Shown one piece after another: positions 7,040 to 12,572 of a DNA stretch of 12,572 nucleotides. A model generated the notes under the pieces. The model had not been told where the DNA came from, made no database searches, and was given only the letters and a program-made list of their open reading frames with translations. The position numbers were made by a program, and so were the translations under genes. Location of the stretch: contig JAITQR010000064.1 in NCBI GenBank assembly GCA_031288815.1, positions 1 to 12,572 of the forward strand. Direction: 5' to 3'. Within the stretch, counting starts at the first letter, position 1, and every line of letters begins with the position of its first letter. The stretch comes from Treponema sp. Lineage in GTDB: Bacteria > Spirochaetota > Spirochaetia > Treponematales > Breznakiellaceae.

Positions 7040-8154
7040 TAGTATTTCTCCACCAGAAACAGGTATTCGTAGTTTTTCTCATCCGTTTCTTTCGTCCAGT
7101 CCCTGGTCCATTTCATTGTGGACATGACATTTTTCCGGTAATCTATCGTTTCAACCGCCCTTATTCTGCCGTAAGCGTTTAAAACCTCGTTAAGCTCATC
7201 CGCCGTCGCCTTTCCTCCCGAGCTGTAGGACAGAATAATGTGGCGCGAACTGGTTTTCTTTATTAGTTTTTCTATCGCCTCGCTAACAATAAACCTGCCG
7301 CTCTGTCCCCTTCTAAATTCCTCAAAAACCGAACCGGCTATAACATCGGAACTATCGTCCCTTCTTCTGGCCCTGCCGAACAGTTTCGGCCTGTCGTTTA
7401 AACAGACGGTAGTCCAGATATGATAGTAAGAGGCGTAACGGACCCGGGAAGGGGGCATCTTCTCGTTATTTGAGCCGTAGGGAGGATCGTAATACGAAAC
7501 GTCTATACCCCGGGGCAATAGATCAATGGCGTCGAAAATATCGTTATTCATAACCGTATTTTCCCTTTTGTTTATCCACAGGCCGGGTACTTCCAGATAC
7601 AGATCCCGGTAGGATCGGGACGACCATCCGTTCAGGTAGGAGGCGTAATGCCCCAGGGTGTTGTCCACCTGATCCAGGGCAAGCATCAGACTGGTAAGGG
7701 CCACGGCCTTTGTAATTTCATCCAGGTTAAGCCGGTCGATTTCTTCCCGTATGGCGTCCAGCTTGCGGGTGTTTTTCTTTTGCCAGGGTTTTTTAAGCCC
7801 GTCGCCGCCGCTTGACTCCCTCCGGTCCCCATCGCCTCCGTAGTTTTCGGTGAACCAGCCCTCCGCCGGGGGAAGGCTGTTGAGGTGATCGATCAGGGGC
7901 CGATACGTTTCCGGCGGTTCCTTGTTTAATAAAAAAGCCGTGTTAAACACTTTGGTATAAAAAGCTCTGTCGTTGGCGTATACTTTGCAGCCCCTTTGGG
8001 CATAGGCCTGACTTACCCGGGTGGAGCCGGAAAAACCGTCAAAGACGGATTCGGCGCCTATCCGTTTAGACAGGGACAATATATGGGGCAGCAGTTTTAA
8101 TTTTGAACCCGTGTATTTTATTGCCTCTGTTTTGGGAACGAGCGAAAGATCCAC
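7039..8154 (-). CDS. D12-class N6-adenine DNA methyltransferase (orphan)
   Basis: Transfers a methyl group from S-adenosylmethionine to N6 of adenine in a specific DNA site. The 371-residue protein has the alpha-class motif order: motif X YTGSK at 14-18, motif I DGFSGST at 39-45 for SAM binding, and catalytic motif IV DPPY at 223-226. The target-recognition part lies somewhere between motifs I and IV or after IV; it gives no recognisable specificity to me. The start is GTG at 8154, preceded eight bases earlier by AAGG that overlaps the dciA stop, so it is tightly coupled to dciA. No restriction endonuclease or specificity subunit is nearby, which makes it an orphan or regulatory methyltransferase, or the remnant of a system. 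Its sequence looks somewhat more AT-rich than its neighbours, a possible sign of acquisition. Confidence 0.9.
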   Translation of the reverse strand: MDLSLVPKTEAIKYTGSKLKLLPHILSLSKRIGAESVFDGFSGSTRVSQAYAQRGCKVYANDRAFYTKVFNTAFLLNKEPPETYRPLIDHLNSLPPAEGWFTENYGGDGDRRESSGGDGLKKPWQKKNTRKLDAIREEIDRLNLDEITKAVALTSLMLALDQVDNTLGHYASYLNGWSSRSYRDLYLEVPGLWINKRENTVMNNDIFDAIDLLPRGIDVSYYDPPYGSNNEKMPPSRVRYASYYHIWTTVCLNDRPKLFGRARRRDDSSDVIAGSVFEEFRRGQSGRFIVSEAIEKLIKKTSSRHIILSYSSGGKATADELNEVLNAYGRIRAVETIDYRKNVMSTMKWTRDWTKETDEKNYEYLFLVEKY

Positions 8155-8159
8155 CGGGC

Positions 8160-8636
8160 CTACCTTAAATTCCGTTTCCTGACGCTCTGTTCCAGCCGTT
8201 TCAGCGTATCCTTGAAGCGCTGGTCTTTTATTTTTTCATAAGTATTGAGGGATCCTTCCGTTTTTTCACATTCGGCAAAAACCGGCTCCGCCGCGCCGGA
8301 ACCGCCCTCCGGTTTCGCCTCCGTTTCCCCGGCGGGATAATTCCGGCTCAGCGTAAAGGATATTCCCCTGATAGTGAGTTCCGGAAAGAGACGCTGGGCG
8401 TTTCCAAGAAGCCTCTGTTCCTCGGTTTGGAGGATCTGCACCCAGCCCGGATGATCCGCCTCTATCAGGATGACCCCCCGCTCGAATTCCTTTAGCCGGG
8501 AGTAGCCGGCGGCGGCGGCGATACCGGCCTTTTCCGTTATCCGGGACCAGGAAGAAAAGAGATCCGAATAGTTTTTCGCCTTTTTCAGCAGCTTCTCGTC
8601 GAAAAAAACGGAAAGCAGTTCCCCCGCCCGTTTCAT
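8160..8636 (-). CDS. dciA: DciA/DUF721 protein, presumed replicative helicase loader
   Basis: A small 158-residue protein with the DUF721 pattern: an N-terminal helical part with W30 in FSSWSRI, then ILIEADHPGWVQIL (about 56-69) and LFPELTIRGISF near 83-94. DUF721 members of the DciA type bind and load DnaB helicase in bacteria that lack DnaC or DnaI. The C-terminal tail is charged and low in complexity, then ends in a basic helix (KDTLKRLEQSVRKR). The ATG at 8636 has a strong AGGAAGGGG site. It lies 18 bp after recF and 5 bp before the methyltransferase. The place after recF matches the TP0004 position in T. pallidum as I recall it. Family is likely; the loader role comes from the family and from context. 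Confidence 0.85.
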   Translation of the reverse strand: MKRAGELLSVFFDEKLLKKAKNYSDLFSSWSRITEKAGIAAAAGYSRLKEFERGVILIEADHPGWVQILQTEEQRLLGNAQRLFPELTIRGISFTLSRNYPAGETEAKPEGGSGAAEPVFAECEKTEGSLNTYEKIKDQRFKDTLKRLEQSVRKRNLR

Positions 8637-8638
8637 AT

Positions 8639-8647
8639 CCCCTTCCT
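8639..8647 (-). promoter_or_regulatory. Ribosome binding site of dciA
   Basis: The minus strand reads AGGAAGGGG, ending two bases before the ATG at 8636; the AGGA part lies about seven bases away. It falls in the 18-bp recF-dciA gap and fixes the dciA start. Confidence 0.65.
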
Positions 8648-8654
8648 GTTGTTT

Positions 8655-9752
8655 TTAACCATGTTCCGACAGCCTGCCGTCCGCCACCCGGTACACCAGG
8701 GTATCCTTTCCTCGGTAATGCCCATAGGGTTCTTCCGGGAGGAAGGTAAAGAAAGCCTGGTCATAGCCGGGCATAACCGAAAGGAATCTCCGCCTTTTTT
8801 CGCCGTCCATTTCCAGCAGCACGTCGTCCAGGAGGAGTACCGGGTTTTTTCCCGTAGCCTTGGAGTAACGCCTGGCCTGGGCCGCCCGGAGGAGCAGGGC
8901 AAGAAGTCTCCGCTGGCCGGTAGAGGCCTTCCCGGCAAATTCGGTGTTTCCCCGGCTGAACATATACCGATCCCGGTGGGGTCCGGAAAGGCTTAAACCG
9001 GCGGCGATATCCGTTTCCCTTCGTTCCGCGAGAAAAACGCCTATCCCTTCCAGGCTATCCGCCCTCCAGGACGGGACGTAACGTACCGTAATCCCGTCGA
9101 TACCGGAAACTTCCCGGTAAAGGGACTGAAAAAGCCCGGAAAAAAGCCCGGCGGCTTCTTCCCTTTTTTCCATGAGTTTTAAACCGTAGAGGGCGATTTG
9201 GGGATCCAGGGCGTCCAGCAGGGAGTTCCCCCCTTGGGGAAAGGGCTTTTCCTTCAAGAGGAGGTTTCTGGTCTTTAAGACCCGGCGGTACCGGCGGAGA
9301 TCGTCCAGATACACCGGATCGTAGAGGGAAAGGCTCTGGTCAAAAAACCAGCGCCGCCGTTCCGGGCTGCCGGAAATAAATTCCATGTCCTCATGGCAAA
9401 ACACGATGCAGGGAATAACCGACAGCAGATCTTTCCGGTCGTCTATCCGTTTCCCGTCGATTTGAATGGTTTTCTTACCCCCCTCGTATTTGACCAGGAT
9501 ATCGTTTTTAAGGAGATCAAGACCCGAGGATGTTCCCGCCTGGACCGCGTAATTTTTTTTTCCGTTACAAACCAAGTCCCCGTCCCTTACCCCCCGGAAG
9601 GAAGAAGCGTACGAGGAGAAGTACAGGGCCTCGATAAAATTGGTTTTTCCCTGGCCGTTTTCTCCTACCAGGAAAACATCCTTCCCGCCAATAAAAACTT
9701 CCTGATCCTCAAGGTTCCGAAAGGACGCGGTCCTGATAGATTCAAAAATCAC
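8655..9752 (-). CDS. recF: DNA replication and repair ATPase RecF
   Basis: SMC/ABC-like ATPase that binds DNA at gap junctions and helps RecOR load RecA during daughter-strand gap repair. The 365 residues show Walker A GENGQGKT at 30-37, an ABC-type signature STGQRR at about 277-282, and Walker B VLLLDD at about 305-310 followed by VLLEMD, where most family members have VLSELD. The N-terminal FRNL (11-14) is the usual RecF opening. Length is normal for the family. The start is GTG at 9752, chosen because the N-terminus then aligns with other RecF proteins. There is no visible Shine-Dalgarno site, and it begins 14 bp after the dnaN stop, so translation is probably coupled to dnaN. Confidence 0.97.
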   Translation of the reverse strand: MIFESIRTASFRNLEDQEVFIGGKDVFLVGENGQGKTNFIEALYFSSYASSFRGVRDGDLVCNGKKNYAVQAGTSSGLDLLKNDILVKYEGGKKTIQIDGKRIDDRKDLLSVIPCIVFCHEDMEFISGSPERRRWFFDQSLSLYDPVYLDDLRRYRRVLKTRNLLLKEKPFPQGGNSLLDALDPQIALYGLKLMEKREEAAGLFSGLFQSLYREVSGIDGITVRYVPSWRADSLEGIGVFLAERRETDIAAGLSLSGPHRDRYMFSRGNTEFAGKASTGQRRLLALLLRAAQARRYSKATGKNPVLLLDDVLLEMDGEKRRRFLSVMPGYDQAFFTFLPEEPYGHYRGKDTLVYRVADGRLSEHG

Positions 9753-9766
9753 GACAAACAGACGGT

Positions 9767-10864
9767 TTAATCGAGCTGCATGGGCATGACGATGTGAAAA
9801 AAATCCTTTTCCGGCACTGGCTGGATGGTTATCGCCTTGGTAGGCTCGGTAAAACGGATGCTTATCTCGTCGCTGTCTATGTATTTAAAAGGCTCCTCGA
9901 TGTACCGGTAATTCAGGGCGATGGATATTTCCGGCCCCTCGTACTTGCAGGGTATTTCTTCACGGGCGGTTCCTATATCGCTTTCCTCGGAATATACCGA
10001 CATAACCCCCGGCGTTAAACCAAGATATATCCGGTGGGACTTCTGTTCCACCAGGAGGGATACCCGCCGCAGGGCGTTAAGCATATCCAACCGGTCTACC
10101 GAGATGGAACTACTCTGGGTTTCGGGAATTACCCGCCGGTAGTTGGGGAACTGTCCTTCCAGCAGCACCGAAGAGAGCTTATAGGAACCGAAGCTGATAA
10201 AAATAATTTTATCCGTGACGGAAAGGGATATAAGGCCCTCGTCCCCCGAACGTTTCGTAATGGTATTGAGCACCTTGGGCGGGATGATTACCCCGCCGAA
10301 GTCCATTCCCTCCCCGGCGTTTTTCCTGATATAGGCAAGGCGCCGGCCGTCGGTGGCGACCATGACAAGGCCGTCCTCTAGTTTCTCAAAATACACCCCG
10401 TTCATAAAGTACCGGGTCTCGTCATCGGAAACCGCGAAAACGGTCTGGTTTATCATATCCTTGAATTCTTTAATGGGCATATCAAAGAATTCCGTCCCGG
10501 CTACGGGAAATTCGGGAAATTTATCGGAGGCGATGCTTTTAAGCTGCCAGCGGGCCTTCTTAACCGCCGATTTTATGGTCATTTTGGCGTCCTGTTGCTC
10601 AAATTCCAGCTCTCCGTCGGGGCTTGAGTTGAGAATTCCGAAAAATTTGTCCCCAAAAACGGTAGTCGCCCCCGGATCCAGCACGGTTACCGGGACTTTT
10701 GTCTCAAAGTTGACCTTGGTATCGGTGGCTTTTATGGTAAGGCTGTCGTTTTCCGCTTCGATATAGATATTGGACAGGATGGATATGGCGTTTTTCGTGG
10801 AAATAATCTCTTGGGCGATGGCTATTTCCTTAAGCAACACGCTCCTTTCGCAGGTAAATTTCAT
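9767..10864 (-). CDS. dnaN: DNA polymerase III beta subunit (sliding clamp)
   Basis: Homodimeric ring that tethers DNA polymerase III and other replication and repair proteins to DNA. The 365-residue protein has the three-domain clamp pattern, with the conserved ATDGRRLAYIR segment in the second domain and LLEGQFPNYRRVIP leading into the third. It ends in IVMPMQLD, matching the VMPM(R/Q)L end of clamps that helps form the client peptide pocket. Length is typical. The ATG at 10864 is preceded by GAGGAG. It is the first gene after the putative origin and lies 14 bp before recF. Transcription probably starts in the AT-rich part of the origin spacer or reads through from dnaA; only weak promoter hexamers are visible there. 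Confidence 0.98.
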   Translation of the reverse strand: MKFTCERSVLLKEIAIAQEIISTKNAISILSNIYIEAENDSLTIKATDTKVNFETKVPVTVLDPGATTVFGDKFFGILNSSPDGELEFEQQDAKMTIKSAVKKARWQLKSIASDKFPEFPVAGTEFFDMPIKEFKDMINQTVFAVSDDETRYFMNGVYFEKLEDGLVMVATDGRRLAYIRKNAGEGMDFGGVIIPPKVLNTITKRSGDEGLISLSVTDKIIFISFGSYKLSSVLLEGQFPNYRRVIPETQSSSISVDRLDMLNALRRVSLLVEQKSHRIYLGLTPGVMSVYSEESDIGTAREEIPCKYEGPEISIALNYRYIEEPFKYIDSDEISIRFTEPTKAITIQPVPEKDFFHIVMPMQLD

Positions 10865-10874
10865 GGATTACAAA

Positions 10875-10880
10875 CTCCTC
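10875..10880 (-). promoter_or_regulatory. Ribosome binding site of dnaN
   Basis: GAGGAG on the minus strand lies ten bases before the ATG at 10864, slightly far but clear. It supports the chosen dnaN start. Confidence 0.6.
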
Positions 10881-10906
10881 TTAATATTGCATTTTAATAT
10901 ATATCA
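10881..10906. other. AT-rich candidate DNA unwinding element
   Basis: Minus strand TGATATATATTAAAATGC followed by AATATTAA is almost free of G and C. It lies directly next to the triplet run on the side away from the DnaA box, where duplex opening would be expected. It also contains TAAAAT (10896-10891), a possible -10 for dnaN with only a weak -35. Confidence 0.5.
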
Positions 10907-10907
10907 G

Positions 10908-10922
10908 TAATCGTAGTAATAG
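10908..10922 (+). other. DnaA-trio-like triplet run
   Basis: The plus strand reads TAA-TCG-TAG-TAA-TAG in phase. Four of the five triplets fit the 3'-(G/A)AT-5' DnaA-trio unit that binds DnaA on single-stranded DNA. The run ends at a short GC-rich block (GGGCTTC), 12 bp from the DnaA box at 10935-10943, and on its other side meets AT-rich DNA. Order and strand match the arrangement described in Bacillus subtilis. Confidence 0.55.
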
Positions 10923-10934
10923 GGGCTTCTAGGA

Positions 10935-10943
10935 TGTGGAAAA
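10935..10943 (-). promoter_or_regulatory. DnaA box proximal to the triplets
   Basis: The minus strand reads TTTTCCACA, one mismatch from the TTATCCACA consensus. It points toward the triplet run and dnaN. Confidence 0.7.
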
Positions 10944-10947
10944 CCGC

Positions 10948-10976
10948 CCTAATTCCTTATATTACAACGAATTAGG
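10948..10976. repeat. Inverted repeat within the origin spacer
   Basis: CCTAATTC (10948-10955) and GAATTAGG (10969-10976) are perfect 8-bp inverted copies separated by 13 AT-rich bases. They lie between the two DnaA boxes. They could be the binding site of a dimeric protein or an extruding hairpin in supercoiled origin DNA. Confidence 0.6.
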
Positions 10977-10984
10977 CAATTCAC

Positions 10985-11002
10985 AAAACCGGGAAAACCC
11001 GG
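10985..11002 (-). terminator. Hairpin with short T-tract, possible dnaA terminator inside the origin
   Basis: On the minus strand CCGGG-TTTT-CCCGG (11002-10989) forms a perfect five-pair GC stem with a four-base loop, followed by TTTTGTG. It lies 68 bp after the dnaA stop, so it may be a weak rho-independent terminator. Because it sits between the two DnaA boxes, it could instead be an origin structural element. Confidence 0.4.
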
Positions 11003-11007
11003 CGGGG

Positions 11008-11016
11008 TTTTCCACA
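11008..11016 (+). promoter_or_regulatory. DnaA box distal in the origin spacer
   Basis: TTTTCCACA on the plus strand is the same variant as the other box but in opposite orientation. With two more bases on each inner side, the pair forms an 11-bp inverted repeat, TGTGGAAAACC (10935-10945) and GGTTTTCCACA (11006-11016). Confidence 0.7.
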
Positions 11017-11070
11017 TATTCGCCCGGAAAGCCCTTATATACGTTTTTTCCCCCGGAAATATACACGTTA

Positions 11071-12501
11071 TCAAGATTTGGTTCCGGCCTCCTTGACCAG
11101 CCGCTTCAGGCTTTCGATGGTTGGTTCCAGGGTCGGATCGGTCCGCATCCGCTCCTCTATCTGCCGGTAACTGTACATTACCGTGGTGTGATCCCGGCCC
11201 CCGAAGGTCTGGCCTATTTCGGTAGTGGAGTATTCGGTAAGTTCCCGGGCTATGTACATGGAAAGCTGCCGGGGAAGCACGATGTTCTGGGCTCGTTTTT
11301 TGCCCTTAAGATCGTTTGGGGAAAGGGAGAAGTATTCCGCCACTACCCGCTGGATAAGCTCTATGGATATATTCGCCTGCCGGGGGGAGGCAAAGGAATC
11401 CCTGAGTATCTGCTGGGCGTTTGTCAGGGTTATCGGATGACCTACCAGCTTCGCGTAGGCGATAAGTTTAGTCAGGGCCGCTTCCAGATCCCGGATATTG
11501 GTGGATACTTTTTCGCCTATCAGGGCGACAACATCGTTGGAAATGTCAATATGGCTGTCTTCCACCTTCTTTTTAAGGATAGCGCAGCGGGTTTCGTAGT
11601 TTGGGGGCTGCAAATCCACGTTCAAGCCCCGTTCAAACCGGCTGCGGAGCCGTTCCGTAAGATTTTTCAGTTCCGAAACCGGCCGGTCGCAGGTAAAGAC
11701 TATCTGTCGTTTCGCGTTATACAGGGCTTCGTAGGTGTAAAAGAGTTCCGCCTGAGTTTCCGCCTTGTTTTCCAGGAAGTGGATATCGTCGATAAGGAGT
11801 ACGTCCACATAGCGGTACTTGTTTTTGAAAGCTTTTTTGGACGTTTGGTCTTCATGGATGGACTGGATGAACTCGTTGGTAAAACTTTCAGCGGTCGTAT
11901 ATATTATCTTGCTTGGCGAATTTTCGTGGATATAGTTACCGATAGCCTGCATCAGGTGGGTCTTTCCCAGGCCGACGCCGCCGTAAATCAGAAGGGGGTT
12001 ATACGCGGTTCCCGGGTTTCTCCCTATTGCCATGGCGGCGTTGGCGGCGAAGCTGTTGTTGTCCCCGATAACGTACTTGTCAAAAGTGTAATCTTCCACC
12101 AACTGGGGGTGCCGGTTTTTTTTGACCCGGCCGGGAACGGGGCTGTTCCCTTTACCCTCCGGAGCCTCCGGATCCGTCTGTTCCGGGCCGGACGCGGCCT
12201 CCTTCCCCTCAGACTCGACCGGGCCGGAAGGTTTTTCCTTCCTGTTTTGGGGTTTTACCTCGAATTCGATAGGGAAATCGTGGCCGATTAGCTCTTTCAG
12301 CAGGGTTTCAAGCTGGTTCTGGTAACGGATTTTAATCTGATCCCGGTAAAAAGAGGAAGGAACCGCGATAACCAGGGCGTTTTCCTTTGTCTTGAGGTAC
12401 TTTAAATTGCCGAACCAGACCGAAAAGTCCTGTTCCCCTATTTTTGACTGAATCTGGTTTAAAACTTCCTTCCAGAATACCTCATACCCCGATTCAGCCA
12501 T
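11071..12501 (-). CDS. dnaA: Chromosomal replication initiator protein DnaA
   Basis: AAA+ ATPase that binds DnaA boxes at oriC, melts the origin and recruits the helicase. The 476-residue protein has all four domains. Domain I (about 1-85) is the interaction domain. Domain II (about 86-130) is a short linker rich in P, E, G and K. Domain III has Walker A GGVGLGKT (174-181), Walker B LLIDD (235-239) and sensor-1 TCDRP (270-274). Its box VII, RLRSRFERG, has the presumed arginine finger at R288. Domain IV is the DNA-binding domain with signature GGRDHTTV (434-441). The ATG at 12501 is preceded only by a weak GGACGGCGGG-type site. A perfect DnaA box in the upstream region suggests autoregulation. 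Gene direction places it upstream of the origin spacer and dnaN. Confidence 0.99.
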   Translation of the reverse strand: MAESGYEVFWKEVLNQIQSKIGEQDFSVWFGNLKYLKTKENALVIAVPSSFYRDQIKIRYQNQLETLLKELIGHDFPIEFEVKPQNRKEKPSGPVESEGKEAASGPEQTDPEAPEGKGNSPVPGRVKKNRHPQLVEDYTFDKYVIGDNNSFAANAAMAIGRNPGTAYNPLLIYGGVGLGKTHLMQAIGNYIHENSPSKIIYTTAESFTNEFIQSIHEDQTSKKAFKNKYRYVDVLLIDDIHFLENKAETQAELFYTYEALYNAKRQIVFTCDRPVSELKNLTERLRSRFERGLNVDLQPPNYETRCAILKKKVEDSHIDISNDVVALIGEKVSTNIRDLEAALTKLIAYAKLVGHPITLTNAQQILRDSFASPRQANISIELIQRVVAEYFSLSPNDLKGKKRAQNIVLPRQLSMYIARELTEYSTTEIGQTFGGRDHTTVMYSYRQIEERMRTDPTLEPTIESLKRLVKEAGTKS

Positions 12502-12530
12502 ACCCGCCGTCCGTCACGCCAAAAGATATT

Positions 12531-12559
12531 AACATATTATCCACAAGCCCTTTTAACAA
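12531..12559 (-). promoter_or_regulatory. Possible dnaA promoter
   Basis: On the minus strand TTGTTA (12559-12554) and TATGTT (12536-12531), each four of six matches, are spaced by 17 bp within AT-rich DNA, 29 bp from the ATG. The match is modest, and an alternative -10 (TAATAT, 12531-12526) is possible. Confidence 0.4.
12537..12545 (+). promoter_or_regulatory. Perfect DnaA box upstream of dnaA
   Basis: TTATCCACA matches the DnaA-box consensus exactly. It falls between the putative -35 and -10 of dnaA, where bound DnaA would block polymerase. It could also be part of a second origin cluster continuing past the window edge. Confidence 0.8.
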
Positions 12560-12572
12560 TATTAATATAAAA

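Larger units (their letters stand above)
10865..11070. other. oriC: Putative chromosomal replication origin (oriC), dnaA-dnaN spacer
   Basis: This 206-bp spacer contains two DnaA boxes in inverted orientation, nested inverted repeats between them, a GC-rich block, a TAG/TAA triplet run and an AT-rich segment beside dnaN. In gene direction the order is box, hairpins, box, GC-rich spacer, triplets, AT-rich DNA. That is the order expected of a basal origin-unwinding module, in which DnaA spreads from a box onto the triplets and opens the neighbouring AT-rich duplex. Origins beside dnaA are common, and the dnaA-dnaN location is known in other bacteria. Strand asymmetry over the genome, which would confirm the origin, cannot be judged here. 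Confidence 0.75.

Noticed and set aside
10977..10985. CAATTCACA as a further DnaA box
   Set aside because: Three mismatches to the consensus, so too weak to count.
10865..11070. Dam-like control of the origin by GATC or CATG methylation
   Set aside because: Neither GATC nor CATG occurs in the spacer, so direct methylation of these motifs at the origin is not supported. The true motif of the methyltransferase is unknown.
11068..11076. TTATCAAGA as a further DnaA box
   Set aside because: Only seven of nine bases match and the conserved CACA end is lost. It overlaps the dnaA stop codon.
10936..12291. Plus-strand open frame (451 codons) opposite dnaA, starting in the origin spacer
   Set aside because: Again in codon-antiparallel register with a certain gene. 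Its apparent ATG is part of a DnaA box region, and there is no ribosome binding site.

Overview
The window is the replication-origin neighbourhood of a bacterial chromosome. Every convincing gene lies on the minus strand, so it is easiest to read from right to left: dnaA, origin-like spacer, dnaN, recF, dciA (DUF721), an adenine DNA methyltransferase, a PflX-like radical SAM protein, a DUF2804 protein, a 688-residue unknown protein, gyrA, and the 5' part of an exported beta-barrel-like protein cut by the left edge. The core order dnaA-dnaN-recF-DUF721-gyrA is, as I recall, that of Treponema pallidum (TP0001-TP0005). The protein sequences also look spirochaetal. I therefore infer a treponeme or close relative, probably one of the more GC-rich environmental or gut lineages; the species cannot be fixed from the sequence alone.

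Right end (10865-12572): dnaA has a perfect DnaA box (TTATCCACA) in its presumed promoter. The 206-bp dnaA-dnaN spacer holds two inverted DnaA boxes (TTTTCCACA), nested inverted repeats, a short GC-rich block, a run of TAG/TAA triplets like a DnaA-trio element, and an AT-rich stretch. This is the best oriC candidate in the window.

Middle (4943-10864): dnaN, recF and dciA encode the sliding clamp, a gap-repair ATPase and the presumed loader of the replicative helicase, with spacers of 14 and 18 bp. The operon then runs with only 5 bp of spacing into an orphan D12-class adenine methyltransferase, followed by the radical SAM and DUF2804 genes. No restriction endonuclease is visible.

Left part (1-4938): the 688-residue protein has no family I recognise. 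gyrA follows and carries alanine at the quinolone-contact serine position. After gyrA comes a near-consensus promoter that drives a separate gene for a signal-peptide-bearing outer-membrane-like protein.

Together the known genes initiate replication (DnaA, DciA), sustain it (DnaN), repair it (RecF) and relieve its supercoils (GyrA). The four genes between dciA and gyrA are the accessory part of the locus. No gene-free stretch exceeds 300 bp; the longest is the origin spacer. I saw no tRNA, rRNA, insertion sequence or CRISPR array.
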